Source: Bacteroidota bacterium (lineage in GTDB: Bacteria; Bacteroidota; Bacteroidia; Bacteroidales; F082). Taken from it: DNA of 64,000 nt. Each line of letters begins with the position of its first letter. Position 1 is the stretch's first letter. The translations under genes were made by a program, and so were the position numbers. Below, one piece after another: positions 42,749-52,092 of the stretch. Location: positions 38,895 through 102,894 of the forward strand of contig JAERTD010000024.1 of the NCBI GenBank assembly GCA_016845175.1, written 5' to 3'. The notes under the pieces were generated by a model. It saw only the letters and a program-made list of their open reading frames with translations. It did no database searches and was not told where the DNA came from.

Positions 42749-45664
42749 TTATTGTCGTTTTTCATGCTGCATTTGATCCAGCATGAGGCGCATAAGTTTT
42801 TGAAAATCCCTATGGGGCTTTCTGATTTTCTTCAGGCTGCTCATATTATTAGAATTGTCATGGATAAGTTTAATGAGATCCTTTATATCAGTGGAGGCAA
42901 CCAGATCGATGCTGGATTTGATTTTATGCGCCAATCTTTTAACTGAATCAGGGTCTGCATCCTCAAAACTTTTTTCCAGCTGTGACAAATACTCAGGCAT
43001 CATTTCAATAAACTTATCGATCATCTTGTTAATTTGATTCTCGTCCTGGGCTAACATACCTGATAATACTTCGAGGTCATAGTATTTGTCTTGTTCTTTT
43101 GGAGCTTCAGAGTCCAGGTCAGCTGCTTTTGGAAGCGTGCTTGATGGCTTGGGTTCAAGGTTTAACTGCTGATACATTTTGGTAAACAAATCTATGGGTT
43201 CAAAGGGTTTTGATAGATAGTCATTCATCCCTGCCATATAAAACTGTTCGATGACTTCTTTGACCACGTTTGCCGATAGAGCTATAATTGGAGTATCGAG
43301 TTTAAGTGTATTACGAATAATTTTTGAAGCCTCTATGCCGTCCATTGTGGGCATTTGTTTGTCCATAAGAATGAGATCAAAGGAGCGCTTTTTGAGAATG
43401 TCCAGTGCAATTTTGCCATTTTCTGCCAACACACAAGCCACATTCCACCTTTCCAGGATGCTTTTGGCTACGAACTGATTCATAGGGTTGTCTTCCACCA
43501 GCAGCACTTCCACTCCTTTGAGTGTTTCACTGTCCATTGCGAGCTGGCTTGTTTCCTTTTTCTTTGGTCTATCATCCGTCTTGTCGAAGGAAACAGTAAA
43601 ATAAAACCGACTGCCACTCCCTTTTTTACTTGTAACTTCAAGGTTTCCACCCATCATTTTTACAATTTGTTTGCTTATGGGGAGCCCTAACCCGGTTCCT
43701 CCAAAAATTCTTGTAGTACTGGAGTCTTCCTGAACAAAGCTTTCAAATATTGAATGGATATGTTTTTGTTCAATTCCAATGCCTGTATCTTCTACCACAA
43801 AGAAGATTTTTGCGCGTTTAGCTTCATTGCTAATTAGTTTACACGAAATGGTCACAAAGCCTTTGTGAGTGAATTTAATGGCATTGTTTGTTAAGTTGGT
43901 CAGTACTTGTTTCAAACGAACAGCATCCCCCATTAGGTAACTTTTTATGGGGCTTTCCATTTCAAACCGCAACTCTATTTTTTTCTCGTTGGCTTTGAAT
44001 TCCATCGAATCCTTAATCTCCATTAACAGTTTCTCCAGGCTGAACGCTGATTGGTCCAGAACCATGACACCGGATTCTATTTTAGAGAAATCAAGGATGT
44101 CGTTGATAACTTCAATCATACTATGGGAGGAGCTGAGAAGGCGTTGACGCAACTCATCCATCTTTGGTCCGGGAGCTGTATCCTGAAGCAGCTTAACCAT
44201 GCCAAACACAGCGTTCATAGGTGTACGGATTTCGTGACTCATATTGGCCAGAAATACACTTTTCGCTTTATCTGCTCCTTCTGCCTTCTCTTTGGCGTTG
44301 ATGAGGTCTGTTTCCAGGCGCTTAAGATTGGTGATTTCAGTTTCCATGGCCACAAAATTCGTGATCACACCTTCTTGATTTTTAATGGGAGAAATGGACA
44401 CTAATACCCAGTATTTTTCTCCACTCTTCTTTTTATTGACAAGCTCACTGGACCATTTGTTGCCACTTTTAATGGTGTTCCAGAGGTCCTGATAGATCTT
44501 CTGACCGTGTTCACCTGAGTTTAGAAGGCTGGTTTTATGACCAATGGATTCTTTGGCGGTGTATCCCGAAATTCTTTCAAAGGCAGGGTTTACGAATTCA
44601 ATTATTCCATCGGGATCAGTTATGATGGTAGACAGCGGACTTTGTTCTACTACAACTGACAATTTGCTGAGTATATCCTGTGTCTGTTTAAGCTGCTCCA
44701 GATAAATAGCATTTTTTAAACGCGTGGCTACAAGTCCTGATACGGTTTGTAATTTACCTACATGATCTTCGCTGTAAAAATTCTTCTCGGAATGCTCTGA
44801 GTCTATCACACCTATCACATCACCATCAGCTATGATCGGTACAGCCAATTCTGAAAAGCGCATGGCATCGTCAACAATATATCTGGGGTCGAGCGAGGTG
44901 TCGGATATCATTTCATAAACCCCGGTTTGTGCAACTGTTCCAACAATCCCCTGACCTAGGGGTATTATGATTGGTTCATTAATGCTGTTGTCTTCAGCCT
45001 TTTTTGGTCCGAAAGCAGCCTTTTGGACTAAGTTTTCTTTATTCTTGTCAAATAAGTAGATCACGCAGTCTTCAAATCCCAACTCATTTATTATGAGGCG
45101 AGTTACCTCCCAAATTATTTCATCAATGTTATTCTTCTCCAGGATCAGGGCTGAAAACTTATTTATGCTGCTTAAGTATCTGGCGTTTGCTTCAAGTTTT
45201 GCAACAACTTTTTCCAGTTCCTTGTTGAGGTTCTTTTGATCTAACTCGATCTTCTTTCTATCGGAAATGTCTCTTAAAAATGCACTGAAAATTGTTTCAT
45301 TTTCAAGTTTTATGGGTGTTATAGCTAATTCTATTGGAAACTCTTCTCCACTTTTCCTTAAGCCTGTGATTTCGATGCGGGTATTTAGTGCCGGTCCTTC
45401 TCCTGTTTTTAAATAGTGCTGCATTCCTGAATGATGAGCCTTGCGATATTGATGGGGGATGATAAAGTCCGATAGTGTTTTGTCAAGAACCTCTTCAGAA
45501 CTGAATCCAAAGATTTTTGTAGCCTGCTGGTTCCAGTTAATAATTACTCCTTTTGTATTAATAATGATTACTGCATCCAGAGCTGATTCAATAATCCTGT
45601 TTGCTTTTTTATCAAGAATGAGCAAGGTCTTCTTGTCGTTTTTATCCTTGTGAGCTGTTCCCAT
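42749..45664 (-). CDS. Hybrid sensor histidine kinase (PAS-GAF-PAS-HisKA-HATPase-REC-HPt)
   Basis: 971 residues, no membrane helix, so a soluble sensor. Order: PAS (~22-135), GAF (~165-320), PAS (~335-450), HisKA with His477 in MSHEIRTPMNAVFGM, HATPase (~575-695, NLTNNAIKF, EDTGIGI, GGTGLGLPIS), receiver (~718-835) with Asp768 in LILMDKQMPTMDG and Lys819, then HPt with His913 in RLAHKIKSSIDLV. All residues for a four-step relay inside one protein are present, so a separate response regulator must be the final acceptor; the NtrC-like regulator 73 bp upstream and the two receivers in the polysaccharide operon are candidates. Same strand and probably same transcript as the regulator. Confidence 0.93.
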   Translation of the reverse strand: MGTAHKDKNDKKTLLILDKKANRIIESALDAVIIINTKGVIINWNQQATKIFGFSSEEVLDKTLSDFIIPHQYRKAHHSGMQHYLKTGEGPALNTRIEITGLRKSGEEFPIELAITPIKLENETIFSAFLRDISDRKKIELDQKNLNKELEKVVAKLEANARYLSSINKFSALILEKNNIDEIIWEVTRLIINELGFEDCVIYLFDKNKENLVQKAAFGPKKAEDNSINEPIIIPLGQGIVGTVAQTGVYEMISDTSLDPRYIVDDAMRFSELAVPIIADGDVIGVIDSEHSEKNFYSEDHVGKLQTVSGLVATRLKNAIYLEQLKQTQDILSKLSVVVEQSPLSTIITDPDGIIEFVNPAFERISGYTAKESIGHKTSLLNSGEHGQKIYQDLWNTIKSGNKWSSELVNKKKSGEKYWVLVSISPIKNQEGVITNFVAMETEITNLKRLETDLINAKEKAEGADKAKSVFLANMSHEIRTPMNAVFGMVKLLQDTAPGPKMDELRQRLLSSSHSMIEVINDILDFSKIESGVMVLDQSAFSLEKLLMEIKDSMEFKANEKKIELRFEMESPIKSYLMGDAVRLKQVLTNLTNNAIKFTHKGFVTISCKLISNEAKRAKIFFVVEDTGIGIEQKHIHSIFESFVQEDSSTTRIFGGTGLGLPISKQIVKMMGGNLEVTSKKGSGSRFYFTVSFDKTDDRPKKKETSQLAMDSETLKGVEVLLVEDNPMNQFVAKSILERWNVACVLAENGKIALDILKKRSFDLILMDKQMPTMDGIEASKIIRNTLKLDTPIIALSANVVKEVIEQFYMAGMNDYLSKPFEPIDLFTKMYQQLNLEPKPSSTLPKAADLDSEAPKEQDKYYDLEVLSGMLAQDENQINKMIDKFIEMMPEYLSQLEKSFEDADPDSVKRLAHKIKSSIDLVASTDIKDLIKLIHDNSNNMSSLKKIRKPHRDFQKLMRLMLDQMQHEKRQ

Positions 45665-45700
45665 GTTCCTGTAAAATTACGTCTAGTATTCACTTATTCA

Positions 45701-45719
45701 GTCACTTAGTGATAGTGAC
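45701..45719. other. Inverted repeat between regulator and kinase genes
   Basis: GTCACT-TAGTGAT-AGTGAC in the 73-base gap. There is no T run, so it is not a standard terminator. It may be a protein-binding site or an RNA stem tuning expression of the kinase relative to the regulator. Confidence 0.35.
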
Positions 45720-45737
45720 CGCGCGCTGATGTCATTG

Positions 45738-47081
45738 TCACAGATTGTGTTTTTTTATCATCCTGTAAATCGTCGATTTGCCAACCCCTAGTTTTTTAGC
45801 AACTGTTATTGCATTGTTGTTGTTCTTCTCCAGGAAGTATTTGACAATCTGCACCATATATTGCTCCAGAGTGGTTTCTTCTAATAGAAAATCGCTAATT
45901 GATTCGAGTGATGAAAAGGTAATATGTTCTGCTAGTATTTCGCTTTCACCCGACATGATTATTGCCAATTCAATGACCGCCTTCAATTCTCTGATATTAC
46001 CCGGGTAGCTATACTTAAGTAGTTTTTTTTGCGCATCAGCTGAGAATCTTACCAGGGGTTGCTTGTTTTCCTTGCAGTATTCATCAGCAAAATATCTGGA
46101 TAGTATCAAAATATCATCACCTCTTTCACGCAAGGAGGGTAATTTGATTGCAAGACCGAGTATTCTATAGTAGAAATCTTTCCTGAAAATTCCACTTTTT
46201 ACTTCGTCGGCCAGGTTCTTATGCGTAGCAGTTATAAGACGAATATCAATAGGTATGGCCTTATTACTTCCCACACGTGTCAATTCGCGTTCTTGTAAGA
46301 TCCTGAGCAGTTTCACCTGTATGTTGGAGTCCATTTCTGCAATCTCATCAAGAAATAAGGTGCCTTTATGGGCTTCCTCAAGCTTTCCTATCCGCCTGGC
46401 TATTGCACCTGTAAAAGCGCCCTTTTCATGACCAAAAAGCTCGCTCTCCACCAACTCCTTTGGAATAGAACTTATGTTGATGGGTACAAAAGCCTGTTTT
46501 TTTCGATCAGAATTATAGTGTATGGATTTGGCCACCAGCTCCTTGCCTGAACCAGTTTCTCCTGTGATGCTCACAGTAATGGCCGAATTAGCCGCTTTCT
46601 CCATTAATGAAAATAACTGTTTCACCTGTGCGCTTTCTCCTTTAATAATATTACTGAAAACATATTTCTTCCCAATTTCTTCCTTCAGCTGGATATTCTC
46701 CTCTTTTAATTGCATATGTTCCCTCAACAACCGAATGCTGTTCCATAAGCGGTCTTTGGTGTCTTCGTTTTTTACAATGTAATCGTAGGCGCCCTCTTTC
46801 AGAAGTTCTACGGCTGTGGTGATATCCTCCTGCCCCGATATCATAATCACTGGCATATCCGGATGGCTTTCCTTAATTCTTAGCAAAACATCCCTGCCTT
46901 TCATGTCTGGTAGGGAATAGTCGAGCGTAATCAGCTGTGGTTTCTGATATAAGTTCTGCAGACAATCTTTGCCATTGGAAAACTTTTCAACAGTAAAATC
47001 GGGGTTTAATAACAAATGGTATTCCAGTATATCTGCATACCAGCTGTCGTCTTCAACAATAAAAATCTTAAATCCTTCCAT
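45738..47081 (-). CDS. Sigma-54-dependent response regulator (NtrC family)
   Basis: 447 residues: receiver (1-~120) with Asp54 in LITLDYSLPDM and Lys104, AAA+ domain with Walker A GETGSGKE (174-181), the sigma-54 contact loop GAFTGA (221-226), Walker B GTLFLDEIAEM and arginine finger region DFYYRI, then a Fis-type helix-turn-helix (~405-447, AITVAKKLGVGKSTIYRMIKKH). All features of a functional enhancer-binding protein are intact. A sigma-54 promoter stands 165 bp away on the opposite strand in front of the polysaccharide operon, which makes this the obvious activator. Probably autotranscribed from 47133-47163. Confidence 0.94.
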   Translation of the reverse strand: MEGFKIFIVEDDSWYADILEYHLLLNPDFTVEKFSNGKDCLQNLYQKPQLITLDYSLPDMKGRDVLLRIKESHPDMPVIMISGQEDITTAVELLKEGAYDYIVKNEDTKDRLWNSIRLLREHMQLKEENIQLKEEIGKKYVFSNIIKGESAQVKQLFSLMEKAANSAITVSITGETGSGKELVAKSIHYNSDRKKQAFVPINISSIPKELVESELFGHEKGAFTGAIARRIGKLEEAHKGTLFLDEIAEMDSNIQVKLLRILQERELTRVGSNKAIPIDIRLITATHKNLADEVKSGIFRKDFYYRILGLAIKLPSLRERGDDILILSRYFADEYCKENKQPLVRFSADAQKKLLKYSYPGNIRELKAVIELAIIMSGESEILAEHITFSSLESISDFLLEETTLEQYMVQIVKYFLEKNNNNAITVAKKLGVGKSTIYRMIKKHNL

Positions 47082-47132
47082 ATCTTATGATTTGTTCCAC
47101 GCATCTGGTGGGGCTCATCTTCTTAATGAACC

Positions 47133-47163
47133 CAAAGATACAAAATTCCCAACTTGAAACAAA
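47133..47163 (-). promoter_or_regulatory. Promoter of the sigma-54 regulator gene
   Basis: Minus strand TTTG (47163-47160), 19 bases, TATCTTTG (47140-47133), both boxes exact. Leader about 45 bases. One of the best vegetative promoters in the window. Confidence 0.7.
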
Positions 47164-47244
47164 GTTTTAAAATAAAACAAAAGTATGCTTAAGATAAAAT
47201 ATTAACAGGCAGTATATCAGGGTGATACGATTTTTTGTTGATGC

Positions 47245-47260
47245 TGGCACAACATTGGCA
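47245..47260 (+). promoter_or_regulatory. Sigma-54 promoter of the polysaccharide operon
   Basis: TGGCAC-AACAT-TGGCA: the -24 box is perfect and the -12 box has one mismatch to TTGCA, with the required GG and GC exactly 12 positions apart. Transcription would begin near 47272, 19 bases before the first gene. No TAnnTTTG box lies at this place. It faces the enhancer-binding regulator gene. Confidence 0.7.
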
Positions 47261-47290
47261 CTACGGCTTACGAACAAAAAATGTATCAAA

Positions 47291-47740
47291 ATGAAAACTT
47301 TGCTAAATACACAAATATTCTTAGTAGAAGACGACCCGATATATGCAGATATGCTTAAAAATCATCTGTCAGGGATTGGCTTTACAAATGTTACTCATTT
47401 TTTAACAGGTCATGAATGTCTCGATCATTTGTATCAGAACCCAGGACTCATCATTTTAGATTACCAATTGGAATATGAAACCGGTATTGATGTCCTGAAA
47501 CAAGTCAAAGCCTATAATTCCGATATCCCAATTGTTTTCCTTTCGGGGCAAAAAAATGTCACCATTGCTGTGGATTCCTTAAAATATGGTTCCTATGACT
47601 ACGTAGTTAAGGATGATTCTGCTTTTACTCAACTGCAGCATGCGATGATGAAGATTGAGAGAATGCAGACTATGACACAAAAGGCGTCTTCCTTTAGCTG
47701 GATTAAAAATGCTTTCTCACTCAAGCTTCCGGCCCACTAA
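47291..47740 (+). CDS. Receiver-only response regulator
   Basis: 149 residues, a single receiver with Glu13/Asp14 acidic pair, phosphoacceptor Asp57 in LIILDYQLEYETG, Ser85 in FLSGQ and Lys107 in YVVKDD; the last 30 residues (MTQKASSFSWIKNAFSLKLP) form no known output domain. The receiver resembles that of the sigma-54 regulator (both LVEDDxxYADML-like and LSGQ/ISGQ). First gene of the operon. The frame is open to a GTG at 47222, but that lies upstream of the sigma-54 promoter start. It may act as a phosphate sink or relay partner. Confidence 0.85.
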   Translation: MKTLLNTQIFLVEDDPIYADMLKNHLSGIGFTNVTHFLTGHECLDHLYQNPGLIILDYQLEYETGIDVLKQVKAYNSDIPIVFLSGQKNVTIAVDSLKYGSYDYVVKDDSAFTQLQHAMMKIERMQTMTQKASSFSWIKNAFSLKLPAH

Positions 47741-47766
47741 GGATAGCTAACTCAAAGCAAATTAAA

Positions 47767-48519
47767 ATGAAACTGCTGAAAATAACATATATCCTGTTGC
47801 TGCCCTTAATGGCTTTAAGTCTGGGGTCATGCAGCACTCAAAATTTATTTAGTGGAAGTCAGAATTTGGGTGACAAGGATAATTTGATGGATTACAGAAT
47901 GGAGTCTTATGAATATGTCATCCAGCCAGGAGACAAGATATCTCTGAGTGTCTGGGGCCATGATGACTTGAGTGTAGGATCTGTATTTGGAATTTACAAT
48001 TCAAACGAAGTTTACGGTAAATGGGTATTGGTTTCTAATTCTGGAGAAGTTCAGCTGCCAAAAATTGGTCAGTTTGCAATTGGAGGAATGACCACAGTTG
48101 AAGCATCTCACAAATTAACGGAGGTGTATTCGGAATATATAGTCGACCCGATTATCGTAGTCAAGGTAATGAATATGCAGGCAACGGTTCTGGGAGGTGT
48201 AAACAGTCCCGGGAATTTTATTCTCGAAGAAGAAAGAACCACTTTGGTTGAATTGCTGGGAATGGCAGGGGGCTTCGATTTTTATTCTGATCGTTCAGAA
48301 ATAAAACTCATCCGAGGCAGAAAGTCAAAGATGAAGGAATATTATATCGACCTAACAAAAATGGAAGAATATGAATTTAATAACATCATAATCATTCCTG
48401 AGGATATCGTGTATGTACCCACTAAAAATAGCAAAACGGTCGATCGTCGTTCAACAACTCTAATCGCATTTGCAACAGCACTTTCTGCTGTAGCAGTTTT
48501 TGTAACCATTTTAAGATAA
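47767..48519 (+). CDS. Polysaccharide export outer-membrane lipoprotein (Wza/OPX family)
   Basis: 250 residues. Lipoprotein signal with Cys22 (LSLGSCS), polysaccharide export domain (YVIQPGDKISLSVWGHDDLS ... ~50-140), one SLBB-type domain (TVLGGVNSPGNFILEEERT) and a C-terminal transmembrane helix (STTLIAFATALSAVAVFVTIL). The last helix is a feature of short OPX proteins of Bacteroidota; it may reach the outer or inner membrane. Works with the Wzc-like protein that follows after 4 bp. Confidence 0.92.
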   Translation: MKLLKITYILLLPLMALSLGSCSTQNLFSGSQNLGDKDNLMDYRMESYEYVIQPGDKISLSVWGHDDLSVGSVFGIYNSNEVYGKWVLVSNSGEVQLPKIGQFAIGGMTTVEASHKLTEVYSEYIVDPIIVVKVMNMQATVLGGVNSPGNFILEEERTTLVELLGMAGGFDFYSDRSEIKLIRGRKSKMKEYYIDLTKMEEYEFNNIIIIPEDIVYVPTKNSKTVDRRSTTLIAFATALSAVAVFVTILR

Positions 48520-48523
48520 TTCC

Positions 48524-50839
48524 ATGAATGATGCTCAGAACATAAAAAAACTACTGATACCGGTTTTAAAGGGCTTGCCTTTTATAGCCATTGCCCTGAT
48601 TGTGGCAATAGGACTGGCATCAAGGGTCATTGTGTATCAAAATCCTATTTTCGAAAGCACCGCCAAATTGAAGCTTGATGATAAATCAAAGGGTTTTTCC
48701 AATGCCAATCTGTATAAGGATTTTGATCTTTTTTCAACCGAAAAAGCTTTATTAACAGAAGTTGAGGTATTAAAATCAAAGGAACTTATTAAGAAAGTTC
48801 TGGAGAAACTCGATTTTGGAACAACATATTACAGGGTTGGTAAGATAAGAACCACAGAACTTTACCACGAGTCACCCTTTACAATTAAGGCCGATTTCTA
48901 TGACAATGACCTCGTGGACTCGCCTCTCTTAGTTGAGCTTGTTTCAGAGTCCGAATATATTATCAGATATAGTCTGAAACAGCAGGAAAGAATTCTTAAA
49001 GGAAGATTTGACCAGCAACTGGAGAATGATGATGTAAGCCTTGTATTAAGTAAGAACATCCCTTTGTTTATAAGCAAGGACAAGGTCGATATGGTTGATA
49101 CCTATAAAGTGATTATACACTCCACCGATAAATTGGTGAGTGCTATACAATCACGATTGGATATAAAAGAAGTGGACAAAGATATTTCAATCATCCGTAT
49201 TTCATTGCGTAGTGAGGTGCCGGAGAAGTCAGCACTGTTTGTCAATCTATTGGCAGAAACCTATATCGAAGATTATGTAAGGGCCAAGTCGGGTGCGGCA
49301 AAAGCTACCATGGACTTCATAGATCAACGCTTGGCAGATATCAGCGTGGATTTAAAAAAGTCAGAATTTAGATTGGAACAGTTTAAAAAGGACAATGGAG
49401 TGGTTAACACCAGACAGGAAACTGAAACTGGTCTGCGTGAGATATCACAAATCAAAATACAGCTGAACAATCTCATTATGAAGGAAGCCGCACTGGATAG
49501 CCTTGATAAATACATCAACCATAGCCAGGAAGATTTTCTCAACCTTGCCCCTCAGGTTGCCTTCGGGGATTTACTATTTACTGAACTCATTAAAAAACTC
49601 AAACAATATACAGCTGAGAGGGAAGAGCTTTCTGTGCGCTATACTGAAAGGCATGAAAAACTGATCGTTGTTAACACTAAGATTGAAGACCTTAAAAAGT
49701 ATATCAAAGAAAGTATTTCCAATTCCAAAAAGGACATAAGTATCCAGAAAAAACAGCTGGAACAGTTTTTTAATGAGGCTTCCAATGTTTTTGAAGACCT
49801 GCCAAACAGAGAAAAGCGCCAGTTGATCCTGGAAAGGGAGTTCTCTCTGAACCAAAACATCTACAAGTTTCTGATGGAAAAACGGACTGAAGCTAGCATA
49901 GCAGAAGCAGCCACACTCACGTTTCATAGAATAATTGAGTATGGCAGTATCCCCAATGCGCCAGTAAGTCCGAACAGCAAATTGTTGCTGGCATTATCTG
50001 CCTTTTTGGGTTTGGTATTCTCTCTGGGATTCATCTACATAAGGGAGTATCTAAGTGCTAAAATTAATGGACGTAGTGAGTTGGAGAAATTTACGAGCCT
50101 TCCTGTAGTGGGGGTTTTAAGTCAGTTAAAAAAGAAAAATACCAAGGAAGAGCGAGCCAGGAGCTTTAATGATTTAGCATCACTGCTGACTTTACAAGGT
50201 GTGGTTGCTAATGGTAAGAGCCTCTTGATTACCTCTACCATAAGAAAAGAAGGTAAAACATATGTTGCACAAAACCTTGCCATGGCTTTATCGGATATGG
50301 GCTGGAAGGTAGGACTTGCAGATTTTAATTTGCAAAACCCATCTCTTGTGAACCCAGAACGCAGACATAAACCATTTGGAATATATGATTACCTGAATGG
50401 GAATGCAGAATTGGAAGATTTGTTGGATGAATCAATTGAAAATTTAACCATTATCCCTGCGGGTCAATCTGCTGACAATACTTCAGTCTTATTTGGGAGA
50501 AAAGACCTTGAGATGAGGGTTAAAGCCTTGTCCGAGAAATTTGATTTGTTAATCCTTGACAGCCCGGCAACTGCGCTAACCATAGATGCTTTGAAACTAA
50601 TGCCGATGGTTCATTCGGTGCTTTACCTGGCTCGAGCCAATTATACCAAGCAACAATATTTGAATTATGCTGATATGATTTGCGATGAATATGGGTTCAC
50701 GCATTTCAATATGCTTCTCAATGGTATTCACAGGGCTTCAAACTATACCGGCTTGTTTGCAGGTAGTCAGTATTCTTATCAGGTCCCAACGAAAGGCTTG
50801 TGGAGTAAAATACAGCACTATATACATTATTATTTATGA
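48524..50839 (+). CDS. Wzc-like chain-length regulator / tyrosine autokinase with degenerate nucleotide motifs
   Basis: 771 residues. Two membrane helices (~20-40 and ~485-510) bracket a Wzz domain, long coiled coil (~270-440) and GNVR segment (PNREKRQLILEREFSLNQNIY). The cytosolic kinase domain has TSTIRKEGKT at 570-579 as Walker A (the Pro-Gly of usual TSxxPGEGKT replaced by Arg-Lys), LADFNLQNPSL in place of the usual IDxDxRxPxL Walker A', and Walker B LLILDSP. The C-terminus has a tyrosine cluster (seven Tyr within the last 33 residues). It copolymerises and regulates export with the Wza-like protein; kinase activity is uncertain. It overlaps the next gene by four bases. Confidence 0.9.
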   Translation: MNDAQNIKKLLIPVLKGLPFIAIALIVAIGLASRVIVYQNPIFESTAKLKLDDKSKGFSNANLYKDFDLFSTEKALLTEVEVLKSKELIKKVLEKLDFGTTYYRVGKIRTTELYHESPFTIKADFYDNDLVDSPLLVELVSESEYIIRYSLKQQERILKGRFDQQLENDDVSLVLSKNIPLFISKDKVDMVDTYKVIIHSTDKLVSAIQSRLDIKEVDKDISIIRISLRSEVPEKSALFVNLLAETYIEDYVRAKSGAAKATMDFIDQRLADISVDLKKSEFRLEQFKKDNGVVNTRQETETGLREISQIKIQLNNLIMKEAALDSLDKYINHSQEDFLNLAPQVAFGDLLFTELIKKLKQYTAEREELSVRYTERHEKLIVVNTKIEDLKKYIKESISNSKKDISIQKKQLEQFFNEASNVFEDLPNREKRQLILEREFSLNQNIYKFLMEKRTEASIAEAATLTFHRIIEYGSIPNAPVSPNSKLLLALSAFLGLVFSLGFIYIREYLSAKINGRSELEKFTSLPVVGVLSQLKKKNTKEERARSFNDLASLLTLQGVVANGKSLLITSTIRKEGKTYVAQNLAMALSDMGWKVGLADFNLQNPSLVNPERRHKPFGIYDYLNGNAELEDLLDESIENLTIIPAGQSADNTSVLFGRKDLEMRVKALSEKFDLLILDSPATALTIDALKLMPMVHSVLYLARANYTKQQYLNYADMICDEYGFTHFNMLLNGIHRASNYTGLFAGSQYSYQVPTKGLWSKIQHYIHYYL

Positions 50840-52092
50840 GGTACTCATTGCTAAATAAATTTAGGTTCGAACGGAGTAAAATATGGACTCTATTGGACCA
50901 AATGGTAGTAAGTGGTTTCAACTTTTTACTGGCTGTTTTTATTAGCAGGGTGATGGGCCTGGATCAGTATGGGCTGTTCAGCTTAGGATGGTTGGTGTTG
51001 CTTTTTGCAAGCAGTGTTCAACAGGCATTCCTCATTCAGCCTCAATTCAGTTTGGGCCCACAGATGGCATCAGAGGATCAGGCTGAATTTCAACAGGCCT
51101 TGTATTGGATCCAGATCCCTTTCTCAGCACTTGCTGCAATTGCCTCCTTTTTTATGATCTTTTTTTCTGCCAGTCTGTTTGACGGTCAGATTCAAAACCA
51201 AAGTTTTCCCCTGGCCATGACTGTGGCGTTTTTTCTGTTTCATGATTTTCTAAGAAAACAGTATTATGTTCTTGACAAACCTTCTTTTGCTTTTGCACTG
51301 GATGCATTGTCGTATCTTCTTATCACTCTCGGTATTGGTTTTCTGTATTACCACGGCAACCTGAGCATCCACAACCTATGGAATGTGCTCTTCATTTGTT
51401 TTTTTATTTCTACTGCAGTTGGGCTCATACATCAAGGCCTGAACCTGAAAAAGAACACCACAATTGTGAGAGCTTTTCTAAAACTCTGGGGGCATGGAAA
51501 ATGGTTGGTTGCCACCGCTTTTTTGCAGTGGTTTTCCAGTAATTATTTCCTTTTGGCTGCCGCCGCCTTGCTGGGTCCGGTGGCTCTGGGGATTATACGT
51601 ATGGTTCAGACTATTATGGGTGTGCTTAATGTGTTTTTCCTGTCACTGGAGCATCAGGTGCCACTGAGGGCAGCCCGTATTTATAAGCTCAATGGTAAGG
51701 GAAATCTGCTGTATTACCTGACAAAGGTCACATATACCGGTGGGGCAATTACTTTGGCTGTTATTGCATTGGTCCTAGTATTTACGGAACAGATTGTTTC
51801 CTGGACCAACGGAAATCTGCAATCGGGAATGAATCCAGCATTATCCCTCATGGCATTTTTATACCTGTTGGTATTTATTGGACTCCCGCTTCGCTATGCC
51901 CTACGTACAATCGACAATACGAAAGATATATTTATTGCCTATGTACTAAACATAGTTTTTAGCTTAACCATGGCCCATTTCATGATCAGTAAATTTGAGA
52001 TAAATGGGGTGATCATGGGATTGTATATCAGCCAGTTAATCATGATCGGCTGGTTCATTTTAAAATTGAAATTAATATGGAAACACGTTTAA
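50836..52092 (+). CDS. Oligosaccharide flippase (Wzx family)
   Basis: 418 residues with about twelve membrane helices in the polysaccharide-transporter/MATE fold; the first helix has LLDQMVVSGFNFLLAVFISR, a typical Wzx start, and a second such segment lies at FLQWFSSNYFLLAAAALLGP. Moves lipid-linked repeat units across the inner membrane. Overlaps the Wzc gene by four bases (ATGA) and the next glycosyltransferase gene by 16. Confidence 0.88.
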   Translation: MRYSLLNKFRFERSKIWTLLDQMVVSGFNFLLAVFISRVMGLDQYGLFSLGWLVLLFASSVQQAFLIQPQFSLGPQMASEDQAEFQQALYWIQIPFSALAAIASFFMIFFSASLFDGQIQNQSFPLAMTVAFFLFHDFLRKQYYVLDKPSFAFALDALSYLLITLGIGFLYYHGNLSIHNLWNVLFICFFISTAVGLIHQGLNLKKNTTIVRAFLKLWGHGKWLVATAFLQWFSSNYFLLAAAALLGPVALGIIRMVQTIMGVLNVFFLSLEHQVPLRAARIYKLNGKGNLLYYLTKVTYTGGAITLAVIALVLVFTEQIVSWTNGNLQSGMNPALSLMAFLYLLVFIGLPLRYALRTIDNTKDIFIAYVLNIVFSLTMAHFMISKFEINGVIMGLYISQLIMIGWFILKLKLIWKHV

